A stretch of DNA of 64,000 bases from Guillardia theta CCMP2712. Its lineage: Eukaryota > Cryptophyceae > Pyrenomonadales > Geminigeraceae. A model generated the notes under the pieces. The model was not told the DNA's origin and did not search any database. It saw only the letters and a program-made list of their open reading frames with translations. The number at the start of each line of letters is the position of its first letter. The stretch's first letter is position 1. This document shows positions 25,837 to 37,760 of this stretch, piece by piece. Both the position numbers and the translations under genes were made by a program. The DNA is taken from NCBI RefSeq assembly GCF_000315625.1, contig NW_005434639.1, positions 125,079 to 189,078 of the forward strand, in the 5' to 3' direction.

Positions 25837-28800
25837 GCCTCAGGATCTGCAAGTTCCCTGCATCATCTCCTACCGCCAGCATCTCGTTAGACTTGGTGAT
25901 GTCGAGGCTCGTAATCGCGTTCTCCAACTTCAGATAGCACTTGTCGAACCCCCGCAAGACGTCCCAGACCCTCACCGTCCCGTCTAGCGATCCGGAAACA
26001 ACATACCTGACGGGCAATCAGCAATGGGCAAGAGCGAAACTTGGTGCGAAGGCAGTCACCTGATGTTTCTTCCGATCCTAGACTTCTGCCTTCCTTGACT
26101 CACTTCACTCTCGAGCAGGAAACACTGCAGCCTTCTCAGCATCTTGCCGGAAACCCCACACAGAGTCACCTCGGATATCGATGCTCCATGTCCGATGAAG
26201 TACTGCAGCGGCGTGCCGTGGGTCGCATCCCAGAGGATCATCGTGCAATCCTCTGAGGCGCTCAGAATCACCTCCCCCGATCGATCCATCTTGCAGTTGA
26301 TGATGGCGGCTTTGTGGCCCTCGCACACCATGACCTCCGTCCCCATGTCTGTCGACCACGGCATCCTGAAAGCAGCGAGATTGAGAGCATGAAAGAGGAG
26401 TGGAGGGGATGCGCTGAAGGGGAGAGGAGAAGTCACCTGCAGTCCCAGATGCGAACTTCCTTGTCGTCAGAGCCCGTCGCGATGAACCCGGTGTCCGAGA
26501 TGCTGAGGCAGCGGACGGCGAGGGAATGGGAAGCGAAGGAGAACAACTGCAGGAGGAGGATTAAGAACGACTCGTGCATGCCGCAGCTCTGACCTGATCC
26601 CCCGTTAGGATGTGAAAGATTCTTGCCGTCCGATCTGCTGAGCCTGCACAGACGAAGGGTCCAAAGGGCAGGAAAGCCAGGCAGAGCACGGCTCCTTCGA
26701 ACGAGCGTATCCTGCAAGCACTAATCAAGAGCCGAGGCCTGTATCCTTCTCAACGAACCTCTTGCGCAGGAGCCCGCGGTCGGCGTGCCAGATGGAGATC
26801 GACTTGTCGTACGAGCCTGACACGATCCACGAGCCGTCGAAGAAGTAGGCCAGGCAGGTGATCCTGAACGTGTGCGCCCGCAGTTCGTGCTTGACGGCCC
26901 CCTTTTTCACGTCGATGATGTAGACCACCGAGTCCTCGCAACCCACAGCGATCTCCTCCTCCGACGCGCTCCAGCTGCAGCAGAGGAGGTACTGCTCCTT
27001 GGCCGCCCACAGCTCGAGCTTCTGCTTCAGGCTCATCTTAGTGAGCTTTCCTGAGTCTCGCTTGTACAGCTCCCTGCTCCTCGGGGAGTCAGGGTTGTAT
27101 GTCAACTTCCATATGCACAGCGTTCGGTCGAGACTGCACGTGCACATGTGGATAGAGTCCTTGGTGAAGCTGATACCCTTGACCTCCTCCTCGTGGATCT
27201 GCTCGAAGGAATCTACGATGTAGTTCGAGACTTGCATCATCTCAAGGTAACCGTTGTCGTAGCCGATAGCGACGTACCTGGGAACAGCACGAGGAGAAGT
27301 CAAGAAAGTTCACAACTGTGCTCTCCCCTCACCTTCCGTTGGGTGTCGTTGCAAGCACCATCGCCTTCAGAACCTCCTTCTTGACCTTCTTCTGCACGGC
27401 GTTCAGCTCATGCAGCAGCGAGTAGCCCTCCTCGGGGGTCCAGAGCTTGTGAACCTCCTCATCCACCCCCCAGACGCGGACGAACTTGTCACGGCCACTT
27501 GTCAGCAAGGAACGGCCGTCACAGCTGAAGGTCACGGCCAGCACCCCAGCTGTGTGTCCTCGCAGGACTTTCCCTCCGATGGCCCTCCTCACGTTCCAGA
27601 CACGGAGGGTCTTGTCCTTGCTCCCGGTGACGAGCCTGTTGGTCTTGGGGTTGTAGTCGACGGAGAGGACGGGCAGCTTGTGCCCGGACAGCAGGGAGAG
27701 CAAACTCCCGTGCTCCACGTCCCAGATTCGACAGCTGGTGTCGTTAGACACAGAAACAAGGAGGGGACTGTCCGGGACAAACATGATGCTGTTGACGTCT
27801 CCTGTATGCCCCGACCCAGTCGTCGGGCCAGTTCCCAGCATGTGCCTCAGCTCTCCACTGGCAGCCTCCCAGATCCCGATGCTAGCATCCGCAGAGGCTG
27901 TGGCCAGCAAGCTTCCGTCCTGAGAGAACTGAACCTGGACCACAGCTTTGATGTGCCCCTTGAGGTGGTGGAGAGTGAGGCAAGAGTTCATGTTCAGCAT
28001 GAAGCTGGAGTTGTCGTCTGACGCTGAAGCGATCACGCACGTGTCCATTGTGTCCGACCTCCCCCTCCTCTCTAGCCCGTGAACCTTCCAGCTGCTTTCC
28101 CCCGGGCTGATGGCGACTTGGGTGACCGGGCCGACATGGCCGACGATCTTGGCGAGCTCGGTGGTGGAGAGTACTTCAAACGCTCGGATCGTCTTGTCCA
28201 TGGAGCAAGTGATGACCCTGGTCTCATCAGCTGAGAACTTGACGCAGTTGATCCTCTTGTCGTGCCCAACTTTGACCTTCCAGATCTTCATGGCCCCATC
28301 CACACCGGCCGACACAGCTCTCAGGCAGTCATACGACAACAGGCACCTGGTACACCTGCCGTTGTGGCCTTGCGATGAGGTCCCGACGCTGTCGTCGCTG
28401 AACTGATCGATCTGCGAGCCGTCCGACGTGTCCCACAGCCTGACCGTCCCGTCGTCTGACGTGCTGATCACTTGCGGTCCTGTCATCCCCATCGCACATC
28501 CGTTCACGTTCCCCTTGTGCCCTCTGAAGAAGTTGAGCACTACCCCTGTGTTGGACTCCCAAGTCCGGACTGACCCGTCCATGGACGAGCTTGCGAAGGT
28601 GTCATGCCCGTAACCCCCAAAGCTGCACGCCAAGATGCCGTCGTGGTGCCCGAAGAAGACCTGAATGCACTCATACGTGTCAATGTTCCACAGCCTCAGC
28701 GTCCTGTCCAAGGAGGCAGACACGATGAACTGCCCGTCGTTGCTGACGTCACAGTCTGTCACTGAGCCCCTGTGCCCAGCCAAGATGGCCCTCGTCTGCC

Positions 28801-31800
28801 TTGACTGGGGGTCGATTAAGTTCAAGGTGAAATCGTTCCCCGCTGTCACCATGCACTCCCCGTCCCTCGAGATCTTGATTCGATTGATCATGGAGGGATT
28901 TTGCAAGGACGCGAACCTTTTGCCATGAGCGTGATGAACCAAGATTGAGTTCTCCTTCTTCTGAGCGATCAGATCCCAGAAGGTAACGAAACCCTCCTGA
29001 CTCCCCGTTACCATCTGAGTCGCATCCGCAAACAAGGCACAGCAGGTGGCGGAGTGCTGGGCTTCAGTCAGGGAGAACAACTCTACACCGTTGTGCGTGT
29101 CGAACACGTGCATCTTGTTGGCCTCAGTCACACAGCTCAGGTATCTCGAGTCAGGAGTGAACGAGAGATCGGTTACCGCGGATCCCAGGTGGAACACAGC
29201 AGTCAGGCTCTTCTTCTGCAGCTTGTTGAGCATCTCCAGCCATCCTCGCGTCTCAGTCCCCGTCATCATCATGAACCTGGAGGCGATGGACGGGGCCATG
29301 GAGAGCGGAGAGTTGGCAGCGAGCTGGAACGTGTTTGACGGTCGGTAGACAATCTCAGCAGCGTTGGTCTTGACGAACTCATAGAAGTCATGGATGAGCT
29401 TGAAGGTCTCTACCTTCATCTCCCCCTGCAGGGACTCCACTGCGATCCTGTAATCCTCCAGCATCTCAGGGAGCTGACCGAAAAGCACTCGCATCTCAAT
29501 GAACCGGATGCTGCAGAGCAGCTCCTTCACCTCCTCCACCATTCTTGCTCGGATCGCGTGATAGGGAGCCTCGCTAAGCCCTCGAGCCTGCTCGTCCGTG
29601 ATGATCCTGCTGTAAATCCATCGCTCCTTGCCCTCGCCGAGCATGTCGAGATCGAGCTCCAAGAAGCCATGATAGAACATGTTGGCCAGTTCCCGGTGAA
29701 TCCTTCTCTCACGCTCTGAGGACTTGATCACCTCGTCGATGATGAAGCGAGAGAGGGAGGTGTGGGTCAGCAACAGCGCCTGCTCCCCACCATGGTCGAA
29801 CCAGTTGCGGTTCTTCTGAAGGAGGTGGGAGATCTTCAGCAGCACGTAGCGGAACCTGTGGTACCTGGGCTTCACGTCCCTGAGCTTGATCATCTCCCAG
29901 ATCTCTGTCTCCAGCAGCCCTCTTCTGGAGCAGGAAAGGTACTGCAGGATGTCCCGCATGTAGGGCGCGGCACCTCCCAGCTGCAGCTGGAGGGTCTCGA
30001 GGTAAGAGGCGAGCAGAGACGACATTCTGTCCGGGAGCTTCTCGATGAGAGTCTTCATCCCCGCGACGTTCTCTTCCTGCCCGACTTTCAAGGACAGCTC
30101 TGCAGTGAGCATCGAGTAGAACAAGGCGGAGTTCCTGACAAACCGCTGGGTGTGGTTGAGGTATGACGAAAGTTTAGACTTGATGGAATCCAAGTCTGCG
30201 GTCTCAGCCCTTGAGGTGAAGATCGCGCTCTGAATCATCGCCATCTTTGACTCCATGCTGAGCTCGTTGAGCTCGATCTCGTTGGTCTGCCAGCCTCTCT
30301 GCTTCACCCTCAGCGTGTGTAGCTCCTTTGCACACCGCACGGGATCGATGGAGAGGATGATGCGAACAGGAAAGCATGGCGGCCCCATGAACTTCTCGGG
30401 TACCCAGTCTACCGCTGTCAGGTGCTGAGTGGTGAACCTCGTGGCATTGATTCTCCACATCTCCAGCTCCTCAAGTGAGTCGACGATGAGAAGCAAGCTG
30501 TCTCCCTGGAAGGAGGCAGACGCCAGGTTGCAGTACTTGGGGAACGTGTGGCACAGATGCTCGTAGTCTTGATCAAGCTCGCCTTCCTGCTGCAGGTAGA
30601 AATGCTCTGATATGCGCAAACAGAATCGGTGGAGCATGCGGACGGGGTCCCTGCTGGAGCCCGTGGCAGTGGTGAAGTGAATGTTCGGAAAGATCTTCGC
30701 CTTCGTTCTCCATCCTTTTTTCACAATCTTGGAGGTGACAGGATGCCGCAGGTCCAGGTACTCGTGCACAAAGTTCATGAGGAAGGCCGTCTTTCCCGAT
30801 CCACTCGGCCCGATCACCAGCATTGGAGTCAGCCGATGCTCGTCATCGCAGTACCTGATCAGTTTCTCCGTCTCTTCCTTCCTCCCTACAAATGAGTCGG
30901 GAACTTCCGAACGGTAGATGAAGAAATCCATGTTCCTAGTGTCGATCTCAGCGTTGGAATACGAGGTGCCCTCCTCCCCTGAGAACACCATGTTCAAGTG
31001 ATGCTGAATCTCCGTCTTGACAAAGTCTGCGTACTCAATCAGATCTCCTAGCTGGTACCCGAACTTGTCATCGCTCTTGGCGTAGGAACACTTGTAGTTC
31101 TGCAGCAACTTGGAATTGGATTCAATGGTCACAGATTTGGCGCAAGCATTTCTCAGTCTTCTCTGCATGGCATCCCTGTCATGTCTCATCTCTTTGAATA
31201 CATGCTGCTTGTCTGTAGGAACGTCGGACATGAAGTCATATCCTCGTTGCAAGATCAGGATTCGCTTCACCCCGTCTTGAAAATCATTCACCGGCGCAAC
31301 TGCTTTTGGGCTCTGTCCTACAGTGTTCTTCTTCAACCCCTGCCCCTTCTTCGATCGCAATTCTCGTATGCAAAGAGCGGCTTCCAACTCCTGGTAAGAG
31401 CGATCGGGAGGATAGTTATCCAGCCATTCATGCGCGCTGCTCAGTTCAACTCTCGATTCATCAGCAGGGATCTGCCCATACTTTCTACCTTGCAGCAAGA
31501 CAACACAATGAGAGCTCTCTATCTCATGAAATCTTAGCTCCAGTGAGCACAGGTGAGCTTCAGCGTCTGTGAGACCATCCTGCAGGAATTTCAAGACGAC
31601 CTTCTTGCCCCTCTGCCCGGCCACGTTGTGGAGATGACTGTACACGTCCGAGTACATCAGTTCCAGCTCTGACTTCATATCCTCACATGTTGCGCTGACA
31701 TAGATAACGTAAGTCTGCCACGACTCCCTCATATCCCACTTGAACATCTCCGGAGGCTGAAGTACGTGCTTCATCTTATCCTCAACCTGGGTAATGTAGG

Positions 31801-31978
31801 TCTGAGGAGTAGGCGGCCTGGGGGGCTCATCGTCTTGGAAGAAGTCTTCGTCCTTTGCTTTCTTCTTCTTCTTCTTCTTCTTCTTGCCCGACCCTACAAA
31901 CATCGTTGTTCTCATAGATTGCTCCAGGCCCGTCGACATGGCGCTGGCTGCTACTTCTTCCTCAGTAGTTGACAGCAT
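25820..31978 (-). CDS. STAND-type P-loop NTPase with DUF4062-like N-terminus and WD40 propeller (NWD/TEP1-like)
   Basis: Six exons: 31978-27333, 27277-26759, 26711-26594, 26546-26437, 26365-26060, 26006-25820 (introns 47-71 nt, GT-AG), 1,961 aa. The N-terminus has a short poly-lysine run. Residues about 75-185 resemble the DUF4062 module of TEP1/NPHP3-type proteins (V-I-Y-V-S-A-T-x-x-D-M). A Walker A motif G-P-S-G-S-G-K-T lies near residue 390 and a Walker B-like L-L-L-I-V-D-S near 493, followed by a helical region. From about residue 920 to the C-terminus there are many WD repeats (S-A-S-x-D-x-T-L-R-L-W, G-S-x-D-K-T-L-R-V-W), which the last five small exons continue. Such proteins work as nucleotide-switched scaffolds that sense a ligand with the propeller; the partner here is unknown. 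The start is the first ATG of the frame. Confidence 0.85.
31861..31886. repeat. (TTC)n tract encoding poly-lysine
   Basis: A run of TTC triplets on the plus strand is read as consecutive AAG lysine codons near residue 32 of the STAND/WD40 protein. It may be length-variable. Confidence 0.8.
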
Positions 31979-32051
31979 CTGTTGGAACGCCTTGAAAACG
32001 CTGCTTCTCTTCCCCTGCTCTGCTGTCAGAATTGTGCAGATCTACATCATA

Positions 32052-32458
32052 CTAGTTCACCGCTCCTGCTTTCTTCTCGGGTCGAGTGTCTTCGACAATC
32101 GTACCAGGGATGACCTCCCCGTTGTCATCTTTGATGGGAGAAGGAGGCGGCTGCGCGTTCTCATCGAGGTCGCAGATCATCTCTCTTCGCTCTCTCATAA
32201 GAGCGTTCTCGGAATCCACTTTCAAGACTCTCTTCTTCCATCGGAACGGGCCCCACCGTACAACCTTGTAATCATAGATGTCCCCTGAAGACTTCAGTCA
32301 GGAATAAACCCATAGATCGGGAGGAAGCAGACAAGATGACGCCATTGAACAACGCAGGCACATCATCTCTTACCATACTCCTGGAGCTTCAACTTGAGTT
32401 TGTTCCTCTCCTTCTGCTTCAGCACCCTCTTCTCCTCGATTTCTTCGATATCAGCCAT
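32052..32458 (-). CDS. Small two-exon protein of unknown function
   Basis: Exon 1 (32458-32374) and exon 2 (32284-32052) join across an 89-nt GT-AG intron to give 105 aa in frame. The N-terminal third is a charged helix rich in Glu and Lys (M-A-D-I-E-E-I-E-E-K-R then K-Q-K-E-R-N-K), likely coiled coil. The middle has a compact motif Y-D-Y-K-V-V-R-W-G-P-F-R-W-K-K, and the tail is proline- and charge-rich. I do not recognise the family. It lies 73 bp upstream of the STAND gene start on the same strand. It is split by the intron, so no single ORF shows it. Confidence 0.6.
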
Positions 32459-33104
32459 CGTAGCCTATCCGACTCTCAACTTTCTCAAGTTGGCGTCGAA
32501 GTCCACGGAATCAGCAGCCTGCGTTCACCTCGCATCATGACATCTCATATAGTAGCTAGTTGCATGTCTTCGGCGTCGGCAGATTGTGTCTCACTGGTCT
32601 GCTGCCGCCATGGTTGTCGTGCAGCGTTGCCCGCCATCGGGCCATTTCGTGGGCCAACAACAGAAACAGTTCTCAACCACACCCATGCAGGGCAGTAATA
32701 AAAGAATAATAGAGAGATTAGAGGAGCTTTTACTGCCTTACGGAGGGGAAGGTGTTTTTAGGTTACTACCACTTTTTCACGAGCTTGCTGTCCTTCTAGA
32801 AGACGTAGTGGCTGGTAGGACCGGTCATGCTACAGCCATGGCGGACGGCAGCGGCTCCGGTTAGGAGAGCATGAGGCAGAGAGCGTGAGGAGGAGGAAGA
32901 GAGAGTGAGAAGCTGACGGGAAAGAAAAAAGAAGAGGAGACAGTTTACGGCACTTTCAAATCAAAAGGTGGAGGACAATCATTTTTTAGAATTCTTGGCT
33001 CCTGAAGTCGCAGAGACAGAGAGGAAAGAGAGTGAGAGAGGGAGAGAAGGACGTACTTGATAGAGAGTGAGTGAGTGAGTGAGTGGAGACATTGAGATAC
33101 TTGT
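32459..33104. other. Spacer with no convincing gene
   Basis: Between the small minus-strand gene and the plus-strand ORF at 33105. It contains A/G-rich simple sequence (32870-33090) with a short GAGT repeat near 33068-33085. It probably holds promoters for both neighbours; I see no defined motif or RNA gene. Confidence 0.5.
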
Positions 33105-33656
33105 TTGCGTTTCATGGTGTTTCGCCTCCCACAGAAAAGGACCATGGACGTAAACAATTTCATCAAAAATCGAAAGTCAGGGGAGTATTTTGAGGATTCG
33201 AATGCCCTGGTAGCCACTCTAGCGTTTGAGTGCTCGTCCAGTCATCGAACAGTTAGCAGAGAAGGAGCTCGCACCTCCAGAGAAGACCCGGTCTACTTCT
33301 CTCACGAGAAGAATGTGAGGATGGTCAAGAAAATCCCCAAGGCAAAATGTGTTGTGCTGCCGCATGTGTTGCCTGCCTCAGGGCCCATTGCATGGCCAGC
33401 AGCACCAAGTGTAAACGACTCTCCTACAGCCTCGAGGAGGGAGACTGCGTTCAGCCCCGACCGGAAACCCACACCAGAGACAAGACCGAAGCAACTGGAA
33501 CCTAGCCCGTCAAGCAGCCCCTCGCGTGACGGAAACATCAACCCCCAGCATGTCAGTATCAACCTCAAGACCGAGCGAAGCCCTGGACCTGAGGAAGCGC
33601 TGTTTGAGATCGAACGATGCCCTCCATCTCCTAGACGGACTGAAGGGAATCCTTGA
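33105..33656 (+). CDS. Hypothetical basic, proline/serine-rich protein
   Basis: An uninterrupted 183-codon frame. An alternative start is the second methionine at residue 14 (M-D-V-N-N-F-I-K-N). The first 90 residues have mixed composition with a basic patch (V-R-M-V-K-K-I-P-K-A-K); the second half is rich in Pro, Ser, Glu and Arg with several S-P/T-P sites, typical of disordered regulatory protein. No domain is recognisable and no intron is needed. It converges on the glycosyltransferase gene, whose stop is 60 bp away. It could also be spurious. Confidence 0.4.
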   Translation: MRFMVFRLPQKRTMDVNNFIKNRKSGEYFEDSNALVATLAFECSSSHRTVSREGARTSREDPVYFSHEKNVRMVKKIPKAKCVVLPHVLPASGPIAWPAAPSVNDSPTASRRETAFSPDRKPTPETRPKQLEPSPSSSPSRDGNINPQHVSINLKTERSPGPEEALFEIERCPPSPRRTEGNP

Positions 33657-33715
33657 TTGTTGGTGATTTGGAAAATTCTATTTGAAATTTGGCTCGTTGA
33701 TAACTATCTTTTGGA

Positions 33716-36168
33716 CTATAATACAATGATGTGCATATCCTTCCTTTCGGCACAATACAGTTCCCACATAAGACTGCATGCCACCTCCAGCTTTCTCACA
33801 CCCAGTCGCGTGTTATACAAAGAACTTGTCCATCTGCTCCTCTCCAGATCAGCTCGCAGTGTTCTTCGCAGCTCCCTTCCTCTCTGTCCAGCTATCAACC
33901 GTTTTCCCACCTCCACGAAGTCTTCTTCGTTTCGAGCAATCAGCTGCGTTTGCCCCAGACTGCTCAGGATCGACGAGGCGACGCGGGAGGCGAAGAGCAT
34001 TCCCGGCCTGCTCAGCAACGGCGTCCCCATCCATAAGACATCCATGGCCACAGTGTGAGCATTGACAGGAAACGTGTCGAGGACGATGTCCGACAGGCCG
34101 CATCTGGTTGGTAAGGTCAGGCAAGGAAACAAACTTGCGTCACTCTTCTCAACGTGTCAAGTGTGAGAGAGGTCTACATCACCTTCGGATGAATTCCACG
34201 ATCTCTGTCTTGTACGTCCAAAACAATTTCTCGGCGGCGATGCGATGCGCGGAGGCGTGAAGTTCATAGCGCCTACTGATCCTCTCGCCTTGTGGCCCCT
34301 CCAAGATTTGCCAGAAAAGCGAAGTTTCCTCTTCTCTCACGATGTCGGCCCAAAGTTTGAACGTCTCTGGATTCACTTTGTACATCTTGACAGCAAGTCA
34401 GTTCGAGAGATCCCACGATGTGAGTTGGTCACCTGATTGAAATTCGAAACAACCGTCTTGTTCGCAGGCAAACCCAGCAACCTTCGCTGTCTTTCTACGT
34501 ATTCCTCTCGTGAGGGAGACCCGGCAGGACCGGAAGTTTCCTGCTCCCTTGCCTCCTCAAAGTGATACCTCCTATGATCGTTGATGTAATAGCAGCCCGG
34601 TAGCACCACCAGCTTCTCCGAGAAACTGAGGGAGATTTCGGGTGTGGTGGCAACGATGTCAGTGATGAAGAAGTCCATGTACTTCGCTCCCATCGTCCCA
34701 GGATATCCCAGATACGTCGCCTGCACAGGTGCGACTTTGTACGAGAGGACATCACTTCTGTGCCCGGCAGTCCAACCGTTGAGATTGAGGAGGACATCGA
34801 TGTTGAGTCGTCGGATTTGCTGGACGGCAAGGTCAACCGGCATGAGAGGGTCGACGTGGGTCATGTTGCAGTCTCTTGAGATCTCCACCTGCCAGAACTC
34901 ACTGGCGTTGGAATGGCCCAGGTTGAGGCAGCGCAAGGAGACCTTGCCCTTGTCGTGGAGGGGAAAACTTCCTTTCAACAGATGCGAAGTCGCATGAGCG
35001 GCGAAGTCCGACGAGAAATATCCCAATACAAGTCTCTTCCCTTGTTTGGCTCTCCTTCTCCCTTCATGGACCTCCTCGAGCAGCCTATCGGACTTGAGAT
35101 GCCCGGTCTGACCTCGGGAGTAGATGATCGATGCTGTCAGGAAGTCGCAGAGCTGCGGGTTCAGCAAGAGGTACTCGTGAGGCTGCAAGAGCGATCCAAC
35201 GCCGACCCCCGAGAAATCACAACAAGAGAACAAAAGGGAATCGACATCTTTCCTTGCCATGGTTGTTTCGCACAGATGACTCGGAAGAATCCTAGAGATG
35301 TATTGCTTGCTCATGTAGCTTGCCAGGGCCTCCGCATGAGACAGGAGAAGCTCCCACCTTGCCATCCTCGCAGCATTGACAAACGAGCCAAGAAGACAGA
35401 GAGGTCTCCTCGACGTCTTCATCCTTGAAGCAAGATAGAAGAGCCTCGCTGCTTGGTCATGCATCCCCTGCTTGTTGGAGCAGATTGCCGCCCCGAAGAA
35501 AGGGTCATCGTTCCTTGCTCCGAGCCTCCAGGCGACTTTGAAACACCGGATGGCACCCTCACATTCTCCTATACCCAGCAGGAGCCCTCCAAGTCTGTTC
35601 CACACCTCCTGTCTGGTCAACAACGCGGATGGGCCGGCAAACAGGATCCGCGCCATGTCGTTGAGGGACGTGTGTCGTATGTCGCTGCCCTGCACGAACA
35701 GACTTGAGCAGTCGAAGTAGGAGTCGATGAGCATGTCTCTGATCTGATGGCTCGCAGAACTCGTTCCTGCGATCCTGAGGGCTTCCGACATGCATTCGAC
35801 ATTCTCCTCGCACTTGCCTTGCGCCTTGTAGGTCTGACCGAGCGCGATGTAGGACACGTAGATGGTAGGATCAAGTTTGAGCGCCGACTTGAGCTGGTCC
35901 TGTGCCAGGTCCTGCCTTCCCTGATAATGATATGCGATGCCAAGGTTGTGCCTTGATGACACGCTGCGCGGATCCTGAACGACGCAGTCATAGTAGGCCT
36001 GCACTGCTTCGTTCAACCTGAAGGTGCGTTCGTCAGTTGATCGCATGGGAGGAGGATGCAGGATGAGCACCTGCCATTATCTCGCAGAGCTCTGCCTCGA
36101 GGACAGTCATCCTCCCCCGCTACCACCAGCATGACAACTGCCGCCATCACAACCGCCCGCGTCGCCAT
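33716..36168 (-). CDS. TPR-containing O-linked glycosyltransferase, OGT/SPINDLY type (GT41)
   Basis: Four exons: 36168-36071, 36017-34433, 34385-34183, 34103-33716 (introns 53, 47, 79 nt), 757 aa. The N-terminal half has tetratricopeptide-like repeats (for example R-H-N-L-G-I-A-Y-H-Y-Q-G-R-Q-D-L-A). From about residue 360 the GT41 catalytic region follows: V-L-G-Y-F-S-S-D-F, L-N-L-N-G-W-T, A-P-V-Q-A-T-Y-L-G-Y-P-G-T-M-G, Y-M-D-F-F-I-T-D, and in the last exon V-L-D-T-F-P-V-N-A-H-T-V-A-M-D-V-L-W. These enzymes move GlcNAc or fucose from a nucleotide sugar to Ser/Thr of cytosolic and nuclear proteins; the donor cannot be told here. The chosen start gives a hydrophobic N-terminus (M-A-T-R-A-V-V-M-A-A-V-V-M-L-V-V), odd for this family; a longer frame begins at 36375. 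Confidence 0.85.
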
Positions 36169-36479
36169 GCGGCATGCCCCCGACAAAGTCAACTGAGGCG
36201 GACCTGGGATATTGACATCCGCTTGCACCTCACTCAGGACATGGCCGAACCTCGGAGCAGGCGGCTCTTCATGCTGCTGCGCGGGATTGTGTGATGGCTG
36301 ACGCGTTGGCGCGTCAACGAGAACATGCAGCTCTACTTGTCCCTGCTCATCCCTCCTCCTCCTCCTCGCTGCCACCTTGCTCTTGCCCCTCCCTCTCTGC
36401 CTACGTATGACCTCTTCGCTTGTTGGCTTTCAAACCTTTGTTTGTCGGTTGCACTTCTGATACCCTGGAAGTGCAGGTC
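36169..36479. promoter_or_regulatory. Divergent promoter region between the GT41 and PDZ genes
   Basis: About 310 bp separate the two head-to-head start codons, so both promoters must lie here unless first exons are missing. It contains a (CCT)n stretch near 36353-36370. No specific motif is identified. Confidence 0.45.
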
Positions 36480-37132
36480 ATGGGGAACAACGTCAGCTTC
36501 GACTGCTGTGGGAGCAGAGCAAAGGATGTGCCCATCGAGCGCCGCGCTCAGAGGCCTGATGGACAAGCCCTGCAGGTTACGTGAGGTATAGCATGCAATC
36601 TGCTGAAGTGTGCAATGCAGTCGTCCACAGGAGCGCAGAGCACTTCCGAAGAGCCGAAGCAAAGGATAGTGCTGCAGACAAGTCTGGAGCAGAAGCACGA
36701 TGAATCCATCTCCGAGGGCGCAGCTGAGCAAGATCAGGGAGGAGTTGGGATCATGTTGGTCCATGCACAAGGCAAGTGGGTCGTCAAGTCGGTGATCAAG
36801 GATTCGCCTGCATGGTCCTCTGGCAAGATTGCTGAGGGTGATGTGTTGCTGAGGTTTGGCGCTGAAGAGCTAGCTCAAGTTTCTCTGACTGGAGGTTTCT
36901 TGTGCAGTGTGGATGGGAACGAGGTTGAAAGTATTGAGAACCTTGGTGAACTATCGAAAATCCTGATGGGTGCGTGAAGCATGGGGGTCAGAAACTTGCC
37001 AGCTGATAGCATACAACAGGTCCAATCAATTCCGTAGTTGTCTTGCGATTCTCCAACAGCAAGACATCTGAATTGACTCACGTCACGCTGGTAAGGACAA
37101 CCGACTTCACGGGTCAAGGTGAAATTCTCTGA
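36480..37132 (+). CDS. N-myristoylated/palmitoylated PDZ-domain protein
   Basis: Four exons: 36480-36575, 36621-36853, 36908-36969, 37020-37132 (introns 45, 54, 50 nt), 167 aa. The N-terminus M-G-N-N-V-S-F-D-C-C-G has Gly2 and Ser6 of the myristoylation consensus and two adjacent cysteines fit for palmitoylation, so membrane anchoring is predicted. Residues about 72-160 form one PDZ domain: G-V-G-I-M-L carboxylate-binding-type loop, A-E-G-D-V-L-L, V-D-G-N-E-V, and after the last intron G-P-I-N-S-V-V-V-L-R-F with V-T-L-V-R-T. A linker rich in Glu, Gln and Ser separates anchor and domain. It probably acts as a small membrane adaptor binding a C-terminal peptide; the partner is unknown. Confidence 0.8.
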
Positions 37133-37760
37133 TTTGATTCGACGTGCGATGAATGATCTGAGCGGCTGACTAGGAAACGACAAGAAGCGCGTGTGGCGAG
37201 CGACTCGCACTGACTGGGTCAATGATAACATTGAGTGTGCAGACATATAAGAGGAGGATGGGAATTGCTTCCTCGATTATTAGCACTTTTGCGTAGTACG
37301 ATACCACACAGTAATTTAGAAAGCCCTTAGTTTGTTTCTTCCTTTCTTATCTCTTATTCTTACAACCAAGACAACTGGGATATTTTGTCTGCTGGTGGAA
37401 TCATTATCATCGTCTTCGACGTGGACGATTCTCTTGCTTAGCCAGCTCTAAACTTTCTCATGATTTGAAATAAATCAACAATACATCATCTTGCGCTCTT
37501 TGCTTTTGACGAGCCTGTTTCAACATGCAAAGCTTTCGTCTGCAGGACACAAACTCGATAGAGATCGACATGTCAGCGATAGACCTTTGAAAGTGGAAAC
37601 TAAGAAGAATCAAACAACACCTTAAAACATTCTTAATGATCAATCGGCAGCTAGTCTGCCTCAGCATTCCTCTCAGTGGCTTCTCCTTCCGTTCACAGCT
37701 ACTGTGGCTATCCAGGCCCTCGTCCGCCCTCGTCGACCTCCCTCACATCTCTTCAGTACC
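37133..37760. other. Spacer without a supported gene
   Basis: AT-richer sequence after the PDZ stop; 37260-37480 resembles 3' untranslated or intergenic DNA with T-rich runs. A minus-strand frame at 37458-37667 lacks coding character. Confidence 0.5.
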
